64,000 nucleotides of DNA from Istiophorus platypterus (Eukaryota; Chordata; Actinopteri; Istiophoriformes; Istiophoridae). A program made the position numbers and the translations under genes. Where the stretch lies: the NCBI GenBank assembly GCA_016859345.1, contig CM029124.1, forward strand, positions 8,644,001 to 8,708,000, read 5' to 3'. The notes under the pieces were generated by a model, which saw only the letters and a list, made by a program, of their open reading frames with translations, ran no database searches and was not told the origin of the DNA. Each line of letters starts with the position of its first letter. The stretch's first letter is position 1. Positions 12,691 to 25,800 of this stretch are shown here, in pieces.

Positions 12691-14061
12691 AGAAATGCAA
12701 TTTAACATCATTAAATTTTATCCAAGGCTAATACTGGTTAAAATGTCAACGTTGATATTCACTTATTAAATTGAACCAATGTTTTTACTTACAAGAGAAC
12801 CACAAACACAAGAATGGTCAAGTTTTATAAAGCTCCAGAATGAGGATCACATATTAGCTATACATTCTTCTCTACTCAAAAAATGGAAAATAAATTGATT
12901 GCTTTTTTAACACTAGATATGGTCCATGAACAGGTGTCAAACATTACGTTCAGAGTGCAGAGAATGTAAAAAAACCTTGGCAAGTGGCAAATCAAAGAAA
13001 AACACTGAATGAAAAAACAACAAATACAGATGTGCCACTGAATGGTATGATGGGTTTTCTAATAACGTAAATTTGTATGCTGCAACCATCGGGTCCCAAT
13101 GCAATTGAACTCCTACATACAGCATGCAAGTGTCATCCATTCAAGAGATTAGAAATTTCACTGATTCACATTATGATTAAAATGTATTCAAAGAAAAGTT
13201 GGGGCACAAGCATTATCCCAGAGGCTGTGGCATCTTCCTGTGCACTACTGTGTGCTGTAGGAGTAGAATTTAAAAGAATACCATCACATTTGCAGCAAAA
13301 ACAATATCCTCTTAAAAAATCCCATCCGTATCCATGTGTACAATATGTATGTTGAGGTTGTGTGTCTATGGCTGTGGTATTGAGCTATTCTGTTAAGCTG
13401 TGATACTTGTGATAGTCTCAGGCATTAATAACCCAGCTTTATTCATTTTCTAAGGAGTACAACATTGAAAAGCAATTCCCATAATTCACTTGTGCAGCCC
13501 ATGACGTATAAAAGTAGTATAGAAATGTTTATCTCAGTATTTTGTTCTTGTTAAATTTAACGCACCACCCCACCACCACTCCCAGCCTCTGTGCATATGT
13601 AGGCAAGCACACACCCAGCTAAAAGCATACAAATATGGTTAACATCATGAATGGGCCTGTTACCAGGGAAACGGTTGTCAAGTGGTTGCCAGCCACCCAC
13701 GTTATAGACTTGGAGGTATACACATCCATAGTAAAGTTGAAGAGGACAAATATAGAAGATCTCTGTTTTGGAAGCCCATCTAACCTGGAGTGGTAAAATA
13801 CAATAAGTGACTAGAGAGTATGCAGGCTTTTACCTGTAGAGGATACATCAGTGTCAGCCCCTACAGGAGGGCAAAGCGCTCTTTCATTTCATGCATGAGG
13901 GACCTCCCTTCCGCATTTTGTTGTTTCTCTGTTCACTACTCATCTCCCAAAAGAGGAAATTGAACACAACATAGAACAAAGAAAAGGGCAGAAGATAAGG
14001 AAATTGGATCCTAATTCATGAAATGATTAGTGGTTTGCTATTTAGTATTTGAGACAGTAAG

Positions 14062-14103
14062 AACTCCCGCAATCACACATTCGCTTCGGCTATTACGGGA
14101 GTT
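14062..14103. repeat. 12-bp inverted repeat with one mismatch
   Basis: Arms aactcccgcaat and attacgggagtt (11 of 12 paired) enclose 18 nt. It is GC-richer than its surroundings. Function unknown. Confidence 0.65.
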
Positions 14104-14368
14104 AACATTTCTTGTTGATTTTAAGTAGTTTTGGTGCCCCCCACGTGTCAATTTCATCATTGCATTGGTGAAATTACAAAAAAAAAATTATGTGTAACTG
14201 CCAATTAGTTGATGTTTAGTGCACCTTTTGTAAAATATATCATCTTGATAAAAAAATCTTTACTTAAGTTGGAGTTAAGTTTACTTTTGTTAGAAGTTTT
14301 TGTAGATTAGATTCAGGACAGAGCTCATACCAGTAAGAATAATACTTGAAAAAAAATACTAGTACAGG

Positions 14369-14868
14369 TTAAAGCTATTGTATGTCACTTTTTTGTAATC
14401 TTTTAAATTGAAATATGATCCAAAACATATTATAATTTGGAGAGGGGCTGTCAAAGGCAAAGGTGACCCAAAATCAACGAACAGGCTGGCAGCAGTGCAG
14501 AGATATGCCCCCCCTGCTATAGTTTTTGAAATAATCTCCACCTTTTAACCAATCGGAGAAAGGCCAAGGTCAGGGTTGAGAGCTCATGGCTGTCAGTCAA
14601 GATGTGAACGCACCTTTGGTCTGCTTTACCCCTCATACCGAGGCTTCAAGGTAAAATTAGCTGCTGAAAGATGTCACTATAGCTGACTCACTGACTCGTA
14701 AGCTCCTCGTTCCTGCAGTAGCTGAGACAGCGTATATGACAAGGATGTAGGTGACTGGCAGGGCGGAGCATAATGGAGCAGGGAGAGGGAGGGGTTGGAG
14801 GAGAGGGAGGAGTGGAGTCTCTTTCTCGCTCTAGACTGATTTCCATAACTTTCATATTATAGCTTTAA
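14369..14868. mobile_element. Candidate TTAA-flanked non-autonomous DNA transposon (piggyBac-type MITE), 492 bp
   Basis: TTAA at 14369-14372 and at 14865-14868 flank a 492-bp segment. Its ends are near inverted repeats: the left end reads agctattgtatg and the right end, reverse-complemented, reads agctataatatg (10 of 12 identical). Duplicated TTAA target sites with short inverted ends are the signature of piggyBac-superfamily insertions. The interior encodes no transposase and is GC-richer than the flanks, with a purine-rich GGGAGAGGGAGG stretch near 14780-14815, so the element would be non-autonomous. TTAA is common in AT-rich DNA, so a genome copy-number check is needed to confirm it. Confidence 0.5.
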
Positions 14869-15269
14869 ATTGCTTTTAGACTGATTATCATCCTTCACAA
14901 TGCAACTGTCAACGCATGGGTGCTGGATAAGCGGGATAGAGCGGAAGAAGTTTCATGACACAAGTGCCACTGTCATGACACATGACAGTTGTTTATTACC
15001 CTTGGGAGTTGTTATGAAGTTGCAAACGTATGTTACCTACTGCATTTTTCATGCATATAAAATTACATACCATGAGAGTTATTTGGTATGCTTACGCACT
15101 CATCAACAGACACTCATACAGAACCATTTACAAAAGCATGTTTTGGTACACGTCTCCTCTAAATATAAAATGAACTAAAGAATGAGTGTTGTTGGCAGCG
15201 TGATGCACAGTGCGTCACCTTGGCATTTATCTACAGATGCTCATTTTGGACTTTAAAATCCTGGGGTGT

Positions 15270-15292
15270 TTATTTATTTATTTATTTATTTT
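15270..15292. repeat. (TTTA)n microsatellite
   Basis: About five TTTA units followed by a T run. Confidence 0.85.
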
Positions 15293-18200
15293 TGTTGGGA
15301 AGGAGTGTGGTGCCTTAATGGACTTGATAATGGGTATCTGTCTTGTGACAGCCATTACCGCCTTAGTTTAATGTGCACTCTCAAGGTAGTATGTTGACAT
15401 TTTCAGCTTGGCACATCCAAAGGCTTGGCTCGTCACGCATGCTGCTCCTATGTGCCTATCCTCCCAAGGATAATGAGCTAATTTGTTTTTCAACAGGACA
15501 GTGCTAACATTAAGAAGAGAGCAGATCACTGGGGAAAAGTTGGTTCTTTTTCAGAATAAAGAACCGTCACCTTTACGTGATGGAAAAATGTTTTAAATGA
15601 TACTTTTTTAAAAAGCAACCCATTATATTTCAGTCTATAGGATTTTAGCTGTTGAAGTGGCTCTTGAAAAAACAGGCTCATTATTTATTCAAGGTAATAT
15701 GTGCCAGATGACACAAAAATAACAATAGGCTTTTTCAATCAAAAGCCCAACTTGTATGTTAGACAGTGAGAAGCAAAACCACATGTGTTTTCATATCATT
15801 TTACAATACATTACGAATACTTGAGCTTTACTGTTACAAAAAAAAATCTAGACTTATAAATATTCTCCTGTTTAAAATAGAGTCTAGTGATTGACGAGTT
15901 CAAGACAGACATTCCGAATGATGTATGCACAGTGAATAGCAATTGGACGATAGATAAGCTGCTGGCTGTTGATCGTATTAAAAAATTATTTTTGCAAAAT
16001 CAGTGCATGTAAAATTCCGTAATAACAAAAGCTCGTTGAAACTTGAGAGACTCTGGTGCTGTGAATGAAGAGATTTACTGAAAACAGGAAGTGAAAATAG
16101 ATCATATTATGCAACTATGCATCATCTGCATTTATATACTGGCCAATGCACCATTTATGCAAATCATTCCAAATGACTAATATAAGCTGACCCCCTATGA
16201 AAAAACATTATCTAGAATTGAGAACAGGCTAAATGAAGAGTCTTTCACCTCACTGATGTTTGTTTACTTTTGCCTACACCATTATCTCATCTAAAGACCA
16301 TACTAATGCTAATTGGAATTTCATGAAGGTTTACCACTTTTAAAACATGCTGACTGCCTGTAGAGTTTACAGCTCTCCATAAAGAAAAAACAAAAATGAT
16401 AAGAATCAACTAAGCAGATGCATATTGTAAACTGTTGATCATGCTCAGTGGTAGAGTTTACAGCTGACATCATAGTTCTTGCGTTTTTAAAATCACACTG
16501 CTGTCAGCACCTCTTCAGGTCTTTTTGTTTTAGTGATATACTGTAAATTTATTTAGATGTGATGATATAATTTAAAGATGTAATATATGGCATGTCTATT
16601 TCTATTTTTCTTTTGTTTTGTTACCACTAGAGGACAGTAAATCAATTTCACGGTATATAATTCTTAAAGCCAACATGACAAACATTTGCTTTATGCAACA
16701 ATGCATTAGACAGAAAGGGCACATGCGATATAGGAATCCCATTACAGTCACCACACCACAGTTTCTCACCAATTTTGAGCACATGTCCAGTATTCACTCA
16801 TGCTCACAAATGGTTTGGTCCCCGGAATGTATGGAATCTTTAGCCAACCTATTCACCAGATTACACACCGATATTATGCATTATATAGTGTTTTATGTTT
16901 GCAGGGTCATTGAGAAGCACAGCAATTCAATTGTATTACCGGGCAAACTAAGATATTAAGGTGAGGGTGGCAGAAAGCTGCGCAGTTGCAGAATCAGCTT
17001 CTCGAGGGGTTGGCACTAGGACTGAAACAGTTCCTCAAAGAACACAAGCCATTTGAATATTTAAAAAAATCCTTGATTCACATTCTTTGTTTCCGAGCTT
17101 AGCAATAAGGGAATCACATCTACATGTCACATTTGGATGCTATATATAAAGCATCTTTCAGTACTTTGGTTCTGTGTCGTTTTACCATTTGATGGCCTAC
17201 AAGGAAGTCCCTTGCACTCGCAGCTGTCACTACACAGTATCAGTGCCAGAGGCTAATTTACACATGTTCTGTGTCTTGACATTGCATTGAAATATTGCTC
17301 ATCTTAGTGGAATGAATCAGCAACATAAAACGATTAACCCAGCAAGCTGATTTACCACTTAAGAAGATGGCTGTTCCTTACTCTGAGTCAGGTCTAAGTT
17401 AATGGCAATGGTGGCTCTGCAAGTAGGTGCACATCTATCTGCTATCAGGCTTGCATATGAACACATGTCTGGCTTTGTTCAAGCTGTAGGAACAGGTGGC
17501 CGTGGTCTTGGGTGCCAACACAAGCCTCAGCTGGTTGGTGTTTGCAGTATAATGGCCAACATACTGTAGGGGCTACAGTCTGATTTCTATCTAGCAGATC
17601 ACCATTGCTAGCTTCCTGGTTGCCAGTGCAATAGCCATTTCCATTGCATTGGAGGATAGCACTGGTGCTTTCTAAGTTGCTAAGAATGTTCCTCTACAGT
17701 GAAACTTACATTTAGATTAAGTGGAAAAAATGTACATTGCCAACATGTCAAAGGGACAAAAGTGATGCAAAAACTTGTGGTTTTGTTTGTTTCACACTTT
17801 TGTTTTTTTGTGTCTTCGTTTGTTTGTTTGTTTTTACTTTGAGAGAATGTGAAGGTCGATCCCCAGTCAGTTCAGGACATACCACTCGACCGGTGCTTGT
17901 GTAGTGGTGCACATTACGTTACAAGACGTCCTGAAGTGAATATATCTCTATATAGCATTCCTTTTCTGCCTATCGGACAGTGTGCATTGTTCCTCTTTTT
18001 TATGTCAGTGTTGTTTGATTCTAGCACTATATGGTTTATTATATTATGTTGTATATCTCTCCCTCCTCTCCCAACAAAGTTCCAGGAGAAGATGTTGTCT
18101 TCCTCCTTCTAAATATCAAAATTTTCTCCTGCTAAATGAAGACAAAACTCAGGTTAACTTTGGCCTTCATTTTTATGGTAACAGTGCACACTGCTGCCAG

Positions 18201-19147
18201 AATATGTACAGAAAAATTGCATAACATTACACATTTTCTCTTATGTACAATTTAACTTGTAGCCCTCTGCAGTGTAGTGCCTTCTATCCACTTTGAAAAA
18301 ACAACCAGCTGTGGTCCCACTCTGCCAGCGGTAGCCTCCTCTTAATATCCCGAGACCAATGAGTCATGTCTCCCAAAATATGTGCAAAGCACTGTCTCAC
18401 TGTAGCATCTCCTGAGTCAACTTATACAGTGAACTCGGGGTTGCCAAAAGAATTTAAAAGCATGTATCTGTGAGATGTCTGAGGAAAACTACAAATCATT
18501 CAGACACTTAGGGGTTATACTCCAGAGCCCTCAACTATTCCTTCACTCTGTTTTCCCATAAACTACTTGTTAACCCCGCCAGGGACATTAAGAATAAGAG
18601 GCTTTGCAGGATAGTTGGGAATTGATACTAGCTCTATATTACACTTTCTATTTGGCCCTGCTTTTCATGGAAAAGGCAAAAGCTTTCTCAATGATAACTT
18701 TTTATGCAAGTGTTGACACTGCTTTTTTTGTGACTTGGTTTCATTATTAGTCCTCTAGGTAGCTGCCAGATGAGTTAACCACTGTTGCTGAATTGTGGAT
18801 TTTCAGAAACCTGCTTGTGGTAAGAACAAGATACTGTAAAATATTATTAAAATAATTTTATTTTATCTTCCAACATTGTATTGACATTCTACAACTGTGG
18901 CACAAAGAAAGAGAGCATCTCTAACTCAAACTAAGATAATTCATTATTCATTAAGGATGGAAATCAGTTGGCTTGAGTACAAATTGGCTTAACTATTGGT
19001 GTCCCCTGAGCTTATCAGTTCCTTTTATCAATGCCATTATCAAAGTTGTGCATCTTCGTTGCTGGGAACTTGGGACAAAGCAGTCTTGGTAGAGGAACCA
19101 GTCCAAAACGTGGCTTCATTTCATGAAGAAAGATTATGACAGTGCTA

Positions 19148-19199
19148 GTTGTAATGCAGCCCTTCCCGTGTATGGGCTCTACTTGGGCTGCATTACAAC
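19148..19199. repeat. Perfect 15-bp inverted repeat (22-nt loop)
   Basis: Arms gttgtaatgcagccc and gggctgcattacaac are exact reverse complements around 22 nt. Outside them, acagtg (about 19139-19144) and cactgt (about 19209-19214) can add six more pairs across an asymmetric internal loop, giving a hairpin of about 75 nt. It lies in the transcribed orientation of a grid1 intron. The stem is shorter than in typical pre-miRNAs. Confidence 0.8.
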
Positions 19200-19559
19200 A
19201 TTTTATTTCACTGTTTTCAAACTAATCTTTGACCATAGAACTATGTGAGCTGTGTGTGCTGCAGTAATTGAGGGGGGACTAGAGACATCTCTCTGCACAG
19301 CCTAACTAGCATCTACCAATAACCTGTATGTCAGATGTTAAGGGAACATTGGCAAATTGCAGCTACAGAAAATATCCTGTGTTACCCTCTTCCCCTCTAA
19401 ACTGCATATTTCTGCATGCACTTCAGTCATACTCTGCGCCACCTACGACACATAAATTCTCAACAACAACTCCGATTTTCCAGCTGTCTTTTAAATTTAC
19501 ATAATTCAATGTCTCAGTGTTTCTGAAAGCATAGAAAAAATAAACAATTTGAGGTTTTA

Positions 19560-20010
19560 AAAACTAGGAATCATCATCTGTGAATATGGTGTAATCGGAG
19601 ATTGGCTTTCATCTTCAGTCCAGTTCATTCAAAATCATGTCAATGGGGTTTAGGTCTGGGGACTGTGCTGGTCTTCCATCATGTGAAGCTATCGTAGTTA
19701 TTTTTTTCTAATGTCTTTGGTTATAATCTTGTTATAGGATGAACTTGTGACATACTACTCTGTATTCTTTTGTTAGTTGCTTTTTTCTCAACAATAATAT
19801 ACAGTACTACTTCCTGCAGTACAGTATTGTTCTAACAGTGCATCAGAGGGTGTATAAAGTTTGTTCTAACACTTCCTTTTTATGGAAGTCATCAACAAAT
19901 ATTTTGGCACCTGTAGGAATTGTTTGCATCAACTTTTAAGGCTTCATTTACTTCCAATACTACATGAAAGCATGATAGCTTTAAGTTAACCTATTTTTTG
20001 ATACCTGGAA
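19560..20010 (-). mobile_element. Tc1-like transposon remnant, transposase C-terminal fragment
   Basis: Reverse-complement bases 19665-19615 encode QSPDLNPIDMILNELD followed by a stop. This contains the PDLNPI block near the catalytic Glu region that typifies Tc1-family (DD34E) transposases, the enzymes that cut and paste these elements at TA sites. Sequence to about 19760 still resembles the upstream transposase region of the same fish family as I recall it, but with frameshifts. Neither terminal inverted repeat could be placed, so the outer limits are approximate. A dead fossil. Confidence 0.65.
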
Positions 20011-20339
20011 ATGGCCGGAAGGCCTGTTTTCCATTAAATTTGCATGACTTTTCAGTTTTTCACTTTTATTAAATGATTGTTCACTGGTTTTGAACTTAAA
20101 TTTAATCAAGAATTATCAAGAAGACTATAGACAAAGAGAGACAATGAAAGATATCAGAGTAAATGACGCATTACCAATAGAAAGTATGAGATATTTCCTA
20201 ATTCTAGCAGACAAGCAAAAACCCAGCCTTCCCCTGTCTCAGTGGCGAATGAGTCATGATTGTTGTCTGACAACGGTAACAAATTTTTCTCGATAGCACC
20301 ATCCAAATCAATCATCATAAAACCCAAACGCGTGTTTGC

Positions 20340-20381
20340 CAGTGTTGAAACTAGGCTCCCTAGTCACCTGTTTCAACACTG
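20340..20381. repeat. Perfect 12-bp inverted repeat with nested inner hairpin
   Basis: Arms cagtgttgaaac and gtttcaacactg enclose 18 nt. Inside, actagg and cctagt are again inverted around ctc. This gives two alternative stems and a cruciform-capable site. No function is assigned. Confidence 0.75.
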
Positions 20382-20460
20382 TGGAGCCAGTGGAGCACCT
20401 TGTCCCAACAGGCACTGCTGCATGCCAATTGTAAAAGCGCTAATCAGCCTCATACAAGCA

Positions 20461-20475
20461 AAAAAAAAAAAAAAC
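20461..20475. repeat. Poly(A) run
   Basis: An uninterrupted A homopolymer of 14-15 bases followed by caaagaaac. It could be the tail of a retroposed fragment, but no body was recognised upstream. Confidence 0.8.
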
Positions 20476-21763
20476 AAAGAAACACATCATTGCATATGCA
20501 AAAGACCATGCTAGGCACATTGGACTGACCATTTTTGCCCTGGAACGAACATGGTCGTACTAACTTGATGAGAGAACAAGTGACAGAGTGGAACAGACTC
20601 TAGAAAAGGGCAGAGGGAGAGGAGAGAGAACAAGGAAGCACAGGGTGGGAGATATTCATTTAAATAGCTTAATGTAAATTCAATTCCAGAATAATATTTG
20701 TTTTCTTGTTTTAACAGATATATGACGATGATCATAGAAGTACAACCATATTCCTTTATGTTATAATCTGAGACTCCCCACCCACGTCTGCTCTGTGGCG
20801 CACAGCAAAAGCTCAACGCTTCAGGGAGAAGGGTTAAGTCACTACCAGTTGTTCAACAGTTGAACCTGATCCCACAAGACATGGCAGCTAGTTGTATCAC
20901 ATGTTGGTGTTGTTGTTTATAACATTGTCTGGTGGCATCAGTTTCAGTGTCAGAGTAGCAGTCAGTGACTCAGCACTTTCTGGGAATTGTGAATTGGGTG
21001 TGTCTCCCCTATGTAAACATCTCCCCTGTTTTTGTCTGTTGCACTTGTGGATGTTGTTTTTTTTTTTACTTTGTTTACTAATTGTATAAGTAGTATATTC
21101 TGTACTATTAGGTCATGCTCTCCTCCCAGGCTGCAAAGATTTTGACTGCAAGCCTTTTTCTGTCACGTCTCTCCGGTACCAGCAGTCGAAAAATATCCCC
21201 AAGCATAAATTTCACAGGGCACAGCAGCTATCTTCTTTTGTCAGCGCCGATGTCAGAAATAATAAGAACCAGCTCTCAAAAGTATATTTAACATAGGGAC
21301 CCAGGCGAGGAGACATGAAAGCATTACAGAAACTGGGACTCACAGTCAAACTGCAAACCATTTTGATGTTCAATATACTATATTTCTTGATTGATTGCAG
21401 CTTTTGCAGTTAAGAACACGAGGCAGCAGCCGTAACACAAAGCCTCAGACAAAAAGAAGGAGGGGCAACCACAACACAGTGTCTACACCTTTGCGAGCTA
21501 CAAAGCTTTTACTGTATAGGACTGTTGTATACATTGTTCATTAGATTTCACACAGAGGAAAGCAGCCAGTTCCTTTGTAAGCTACTAAGGCCGGTCTATC
21601 TATGGTGTAGGTTAGATAACATTATAAATGCCTGTAATGGGTTCCTTTATGCACACACAGTAAGAATCTTTGTTATTACAGTGCATTATGTGAGAAATGT
21701 GGTAAAAAGGCACTGCAAGACTTCTTTCACATTAACCAGGACGTTTTTCTCATGCCATATGGT

Positions 21764-22240
21764 ACAGACCATGGGTGAACTGAGAGACTATTTGAATAAG
21801 TACATAAATTCCTGTGTGGACACTTCCGTCCCAGTCAGAACTGTCCGTTGTTTTCCCAACAACAAGCCCTTGGTTACCAAGGACATCAAATCACTACCGA
21901 GGAAGAAGGAGGCATTCCGGTCAGGGGACCAGGAGGCAGGAAAGAGGGTCCGGAAAAAACTGTCAAAGAATATCAGAGAGGGAAAGAGGCATATAGGGAG
22001 CTGGAGCCGTGGCTGTGTCAGAATGAAACCAGGGAGGTCTGGAGAGGCATGAGGGCTTGTCCTGGATTCCCTCTGGTCATTGGAGCCCCTCAAATTCGTC
22101 TGCCTACTGTATGTCAAAGTGGACGATGCCATATACATGCTCCATCGTGCCTATACCCACCTGGATAGGCCAGGGGGCGTGACGAGGATCATGTTTCTTT
22201 GATCGCTCCAGTGCCTTTAAAACCAGGTTGATGACACGTA
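21764..22240 (+). mobile_element. Non-LTR retrotransposon (LINE) ORF2 remnant, linker and reverse transcriptase motif A
   Basis: A decayed LINE fragment in three reading frames. About 21820-21990 reads VRCFPNNKPLVTKDIK and then an RSGDQE...RKKLSK basic stretch, which matches the segment between endonuclease and reverse transcriptase in fish L2/CR1-type elements. After a frameshift near 21985 comes KEAYRELEP...TREVWRGMR. After a second shift, 22119 onward reads VDDAIYMLHRAYTHLDRPGG and RIMF. A further one-base shift gives DRSSAFKT, the decayed F-x-D-F-SSAF-x-T reverse transcriptase motif A. Much of the RT fingers region is deleted between about 22050 and 22090. Not functional. Clade assignment is inferred from remembered family similarity. 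Confidence 0.8.
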
Positions 22241-22599
22241 TTTGTTCTGCAACACTGTCGCCATAACAGTGAATTATTCACAACTTGGTGGAGCCATCTA
22301 GGACATCTCCAAAATTCATAAAGTTCTTAAGTCAACAACAAGTGGCTTTACTATGAGAGTAAAGAGATATTGACTTTTGAGTTCATGCTCTTGGAGAAAG
22401 CTCGATTTGATTTTGGAGAATGCAGAATAGAAATGTTAGGTTGTACTACCAGAATTATTAAAAATAGATTATGTTGTATCAATCCATTTTGTGTGTGTAA
22501 CATTTATTATTAACATATTTAACAATTGAGAATTACGACCAGTTTTTTCAATGCCTCTGCAGCAGTGATACCTGTGGCAAGAAGCATTTTGTTTTCGGT

Positions 22600-22845
22600 T
22601 TAAACTCACAAAACACTTGTTGTGGCCATAACTCAATATTTCATATTTCATACATGATGACTTTTTATTAACAAAAGGTCAAAGGTCAGATTCACTGTGC
22701 AATCGTAATGTTCTACACAAACACTTTTCCGGCCATTATTTAACGACATAACTCAGGAACATGAGGGGAGAGAATGACCGTATTTCAGTTTGTCAGATAC
22801 TGAATTGGTGACACTAATCTTGGCTGCCCACCATGAAAAATGTAC
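22600..22845 (+). repeat. Dispersed repeat family R1, shorter copy
   Basis: Shares ordered segments with 33180-33450: a cacaaaacac...ataactca stretch, aaaggtcag, ttcactgtg, aatgttctac, acacttttc, a gccattattt block and ttggtgacactaatct. About 240 bp is alignable with many substitutions. I believe it is a common percomorph interspersed repeat. It has no coding capacity and its class is unknown. Confidence 0.75.
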
Positions 22846-25800
22846 TTTCTTTTAAATTCCTTCAAAGTCCACACTACATATAGTATGTTATGAGGCTGGA
22901 CAGACATGTATGAACTCTGCAAGTTTACTGGATGGCAGAGGCATACAATCGCGAGGTGGGAATTCTAGTTTTTCTAAACATGTTGCCGTCTAATTTTTTT
23001 TTTTGTGTCTACCATATACTGGGGTATATACAATGATATAGACAAAGTAGTGTAATACCATTTTTCATTCTTACATCGAAGTATTTCTTGTGGATTCCTT
23101 TGCTGTATTATCCAGATGACAGTAGAGAGTTGACAGGAAATTATGGGAGAGAGATGCCACGCTCCAAATGTCTACAGCCAGACTGAAACAAGGGACCCTG
23201 CATCGTCAGCATCTTGCCCCAAAGGTCAATAGGAGGCTTTTGTAATCTCATTTCAATCCAAATGACCAGCAATGAATACAACCATTTGAGGCATATAAGG
23301 TTAAATTTTTGTTGAAACTGTGTCAGAGTTAACGTGCAGCTGATTTCAGAGACTGTAGGCTGTGGTGGTGTTGTATTGAATTGCATTATATTTTGAGGTG
23401 TTCCTGACCACGCCTGAGGACAAAACAGAAATTGAAAATTCAAGCCTGACGAAAGTAATATTTACTGTAGGGCTCTGTGTTGTGTTGCACTGTACGTGTC
23501 CTGCTGTTGTTGTATCCACTCCCTGTGTGGAAATGGGGAGTGGCAAGTCTATTTCTACCTGTCACTTCTCTGGAAGGTATAATTCATAGTGGTGAAATAC
23601 TCCATCACAGTTCAGATGACATGGGCAGTCTTAGTATCAATGGTATTGACGGGGATATGTACCCTTATCTTAGTCTGACAGCAGGAGTGCACGCATAGGG
23701 AAAGGGCCATGGATGTTTATCTCCCCAAAAGATGAGAACATGACAAGATTCAGTGAGTGAGTGAGAGAAAGCGATGGAGAGAAAATTCATTTTCACCATT
23801 GCAGTGTTGCTGTACACTTAAATATTGAACTAAGCTGTGGTCCAGCTGCCATGTAATACTGATCTCTCCCATTTCTCCCTTCTGTGTGGTGAAGAGCCAT
23901 TATGTTGTGGGCATCTGCCAAAAGCAAAGTGTAAGGGGCTATTCATAATGAGGAAATGACACCACATCCAGTCTCCTCATAGCTTAGCGTGATATGGATC
24001 ATTTAAAGCTCTTATATATCTTCCTCCAGCAAAAGCATATTTAAAAAAAAAAAAACCCAAAACATTATCTGGCCAATTTTCCCTGCTGAGCATGTAAAAC
24101 TCATCAATGAATCATTTAGTAGTTTAGGTATCTCAATCTTAGTATTTCAAGTTGTAATCAGTAAATTTTGCCAAAAAGAGGAGGGACATTAAACAGCGTG
24201 GTTACACAGACAGTCCACTTAGGTATGTATGTATTTAAATGGTAGATCTTAATTTTCTGTGGGATATTCTTGGTTCCTACACTGGAACAATTTAAGTACA
24301 AATTCAATGGTTTATCCAGTATTAACAGTAGTTTCTTCGTGGGAAAGGTTAAAATCAGATATTGGATCAATGATTAGAATAATTAGTTTCCCTAAACTCT
24401 TTTGATTGATGACCTCTAATTTAAATTATGAGGTTTAACATCTTCCTTATCTCATAATTTCAAATTTAGATTGAATAAGTATGTGCTCATCCTAAAAATA
24501 ATGAATATAAACGAGTCAGTAAAAAAATCATCTATTTTTGGGAACCTTTGAAACTGCAGCTGATTAAAACAAAAAATAGATATTTCATTCCATATATTAC
24601 AGGCTGTCTCAATTAGATCAGAATTGCACCATTATCACTGCGAAGTAGAGGAGTGTTGACAACACTGGAGAATTTATCCCAGTGGTGATTTTCTCTCTTT
24701 GAATCCCAGGATTGTGCTCTGAGTCAGAGCAAACTAAATGAGACTGTCTTATTTAGACTGTGAAATTACCGAGACAGACCCAATTTATGCAGTATTCACT
24801 ACGGCAGTGGGGTGGTGGTTCATCTTATCCCTTCATATAACACTGGTAAAATGAGGGCACGACACTGATGACATCCTGTTTTCATGGGAAAACAGATTGT
24901 GGGGCAAGAAGTTGTAATGTCTTCTTTCAGCCTAGTGTCTTGACGATAACTCTCCATAAACCATGCACACAAAACTGTAATGGTCTGATGAGGCAAGGAC
25001 TTGTGTGGAAAAAATACTTTTTTGTGGATCAGACCTAGCCTGCATGACAGACGCCCTTCCTAACAGTTTCAATTATGACCATGGGACGTGAAAAATATGG
25101 CTTACACCCTCCCAGCCCCTTTGCTGATTCGGTTACTGAAGTTGCTGACATATTTTGCAAAATTGCATGATCTCAAGGTGATGGTATTTGTATCAGGGTT
25201 TTAAGTGCAGTGTTGATTAAACACATTTAAAGATTAATTCACCACTACTGAGTTCAGCATCCATCGATCAACCATACCATTACTGAGGAGAAAATGGCTG
25301 TTTCTCCACAGTGGGTTTGATAGATTAGGAAATCTCAGTTTCTAAAGAAAGCAGCTGTTGCTTGCTCCTCCCTGTTGTATCTCCTTTCAATTACAATAGG
25401 TGTGTTGCCTCTTTTGAAATCCTTCTACCATCCATTTGCTTACATAGACAAAGTCTATGCATTAATTGAAATCAGTCCAAATGAATAGAGTCATAATCAA
25501 TCATTGCTTTTTGGATGCTTCATATGCATTATCCTTGTAAAGGAAGCTATTCCTTTAAGGTGTGTATATAAGACTGCTGTTACATGCTGACATTAGATGT
25601 CAGATGGCTAGCAGGAAATGAGTGATGGCCCCTGTCCACTTCAGGGGGAACATTTAAGAGTCATTATTCTACCATTATCATCCTTGCCAATGACTGTGGA
25701 GCCCTCCTCCCTCCTGTCAGTGGGCTGTCTGCTGTATAATGGGCCCAGGGTGTCCATTAGGAAGCCAAAATGGCTGCAGTCACACTCTAGCCACAGTCGA

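Noticed and set aside
17849..17866. B-box-like word ggtcgatcccc
   Set aside because: No matching A box or tRNA-like fold upstream. The preceding TTTG repeat gives no SINE body.
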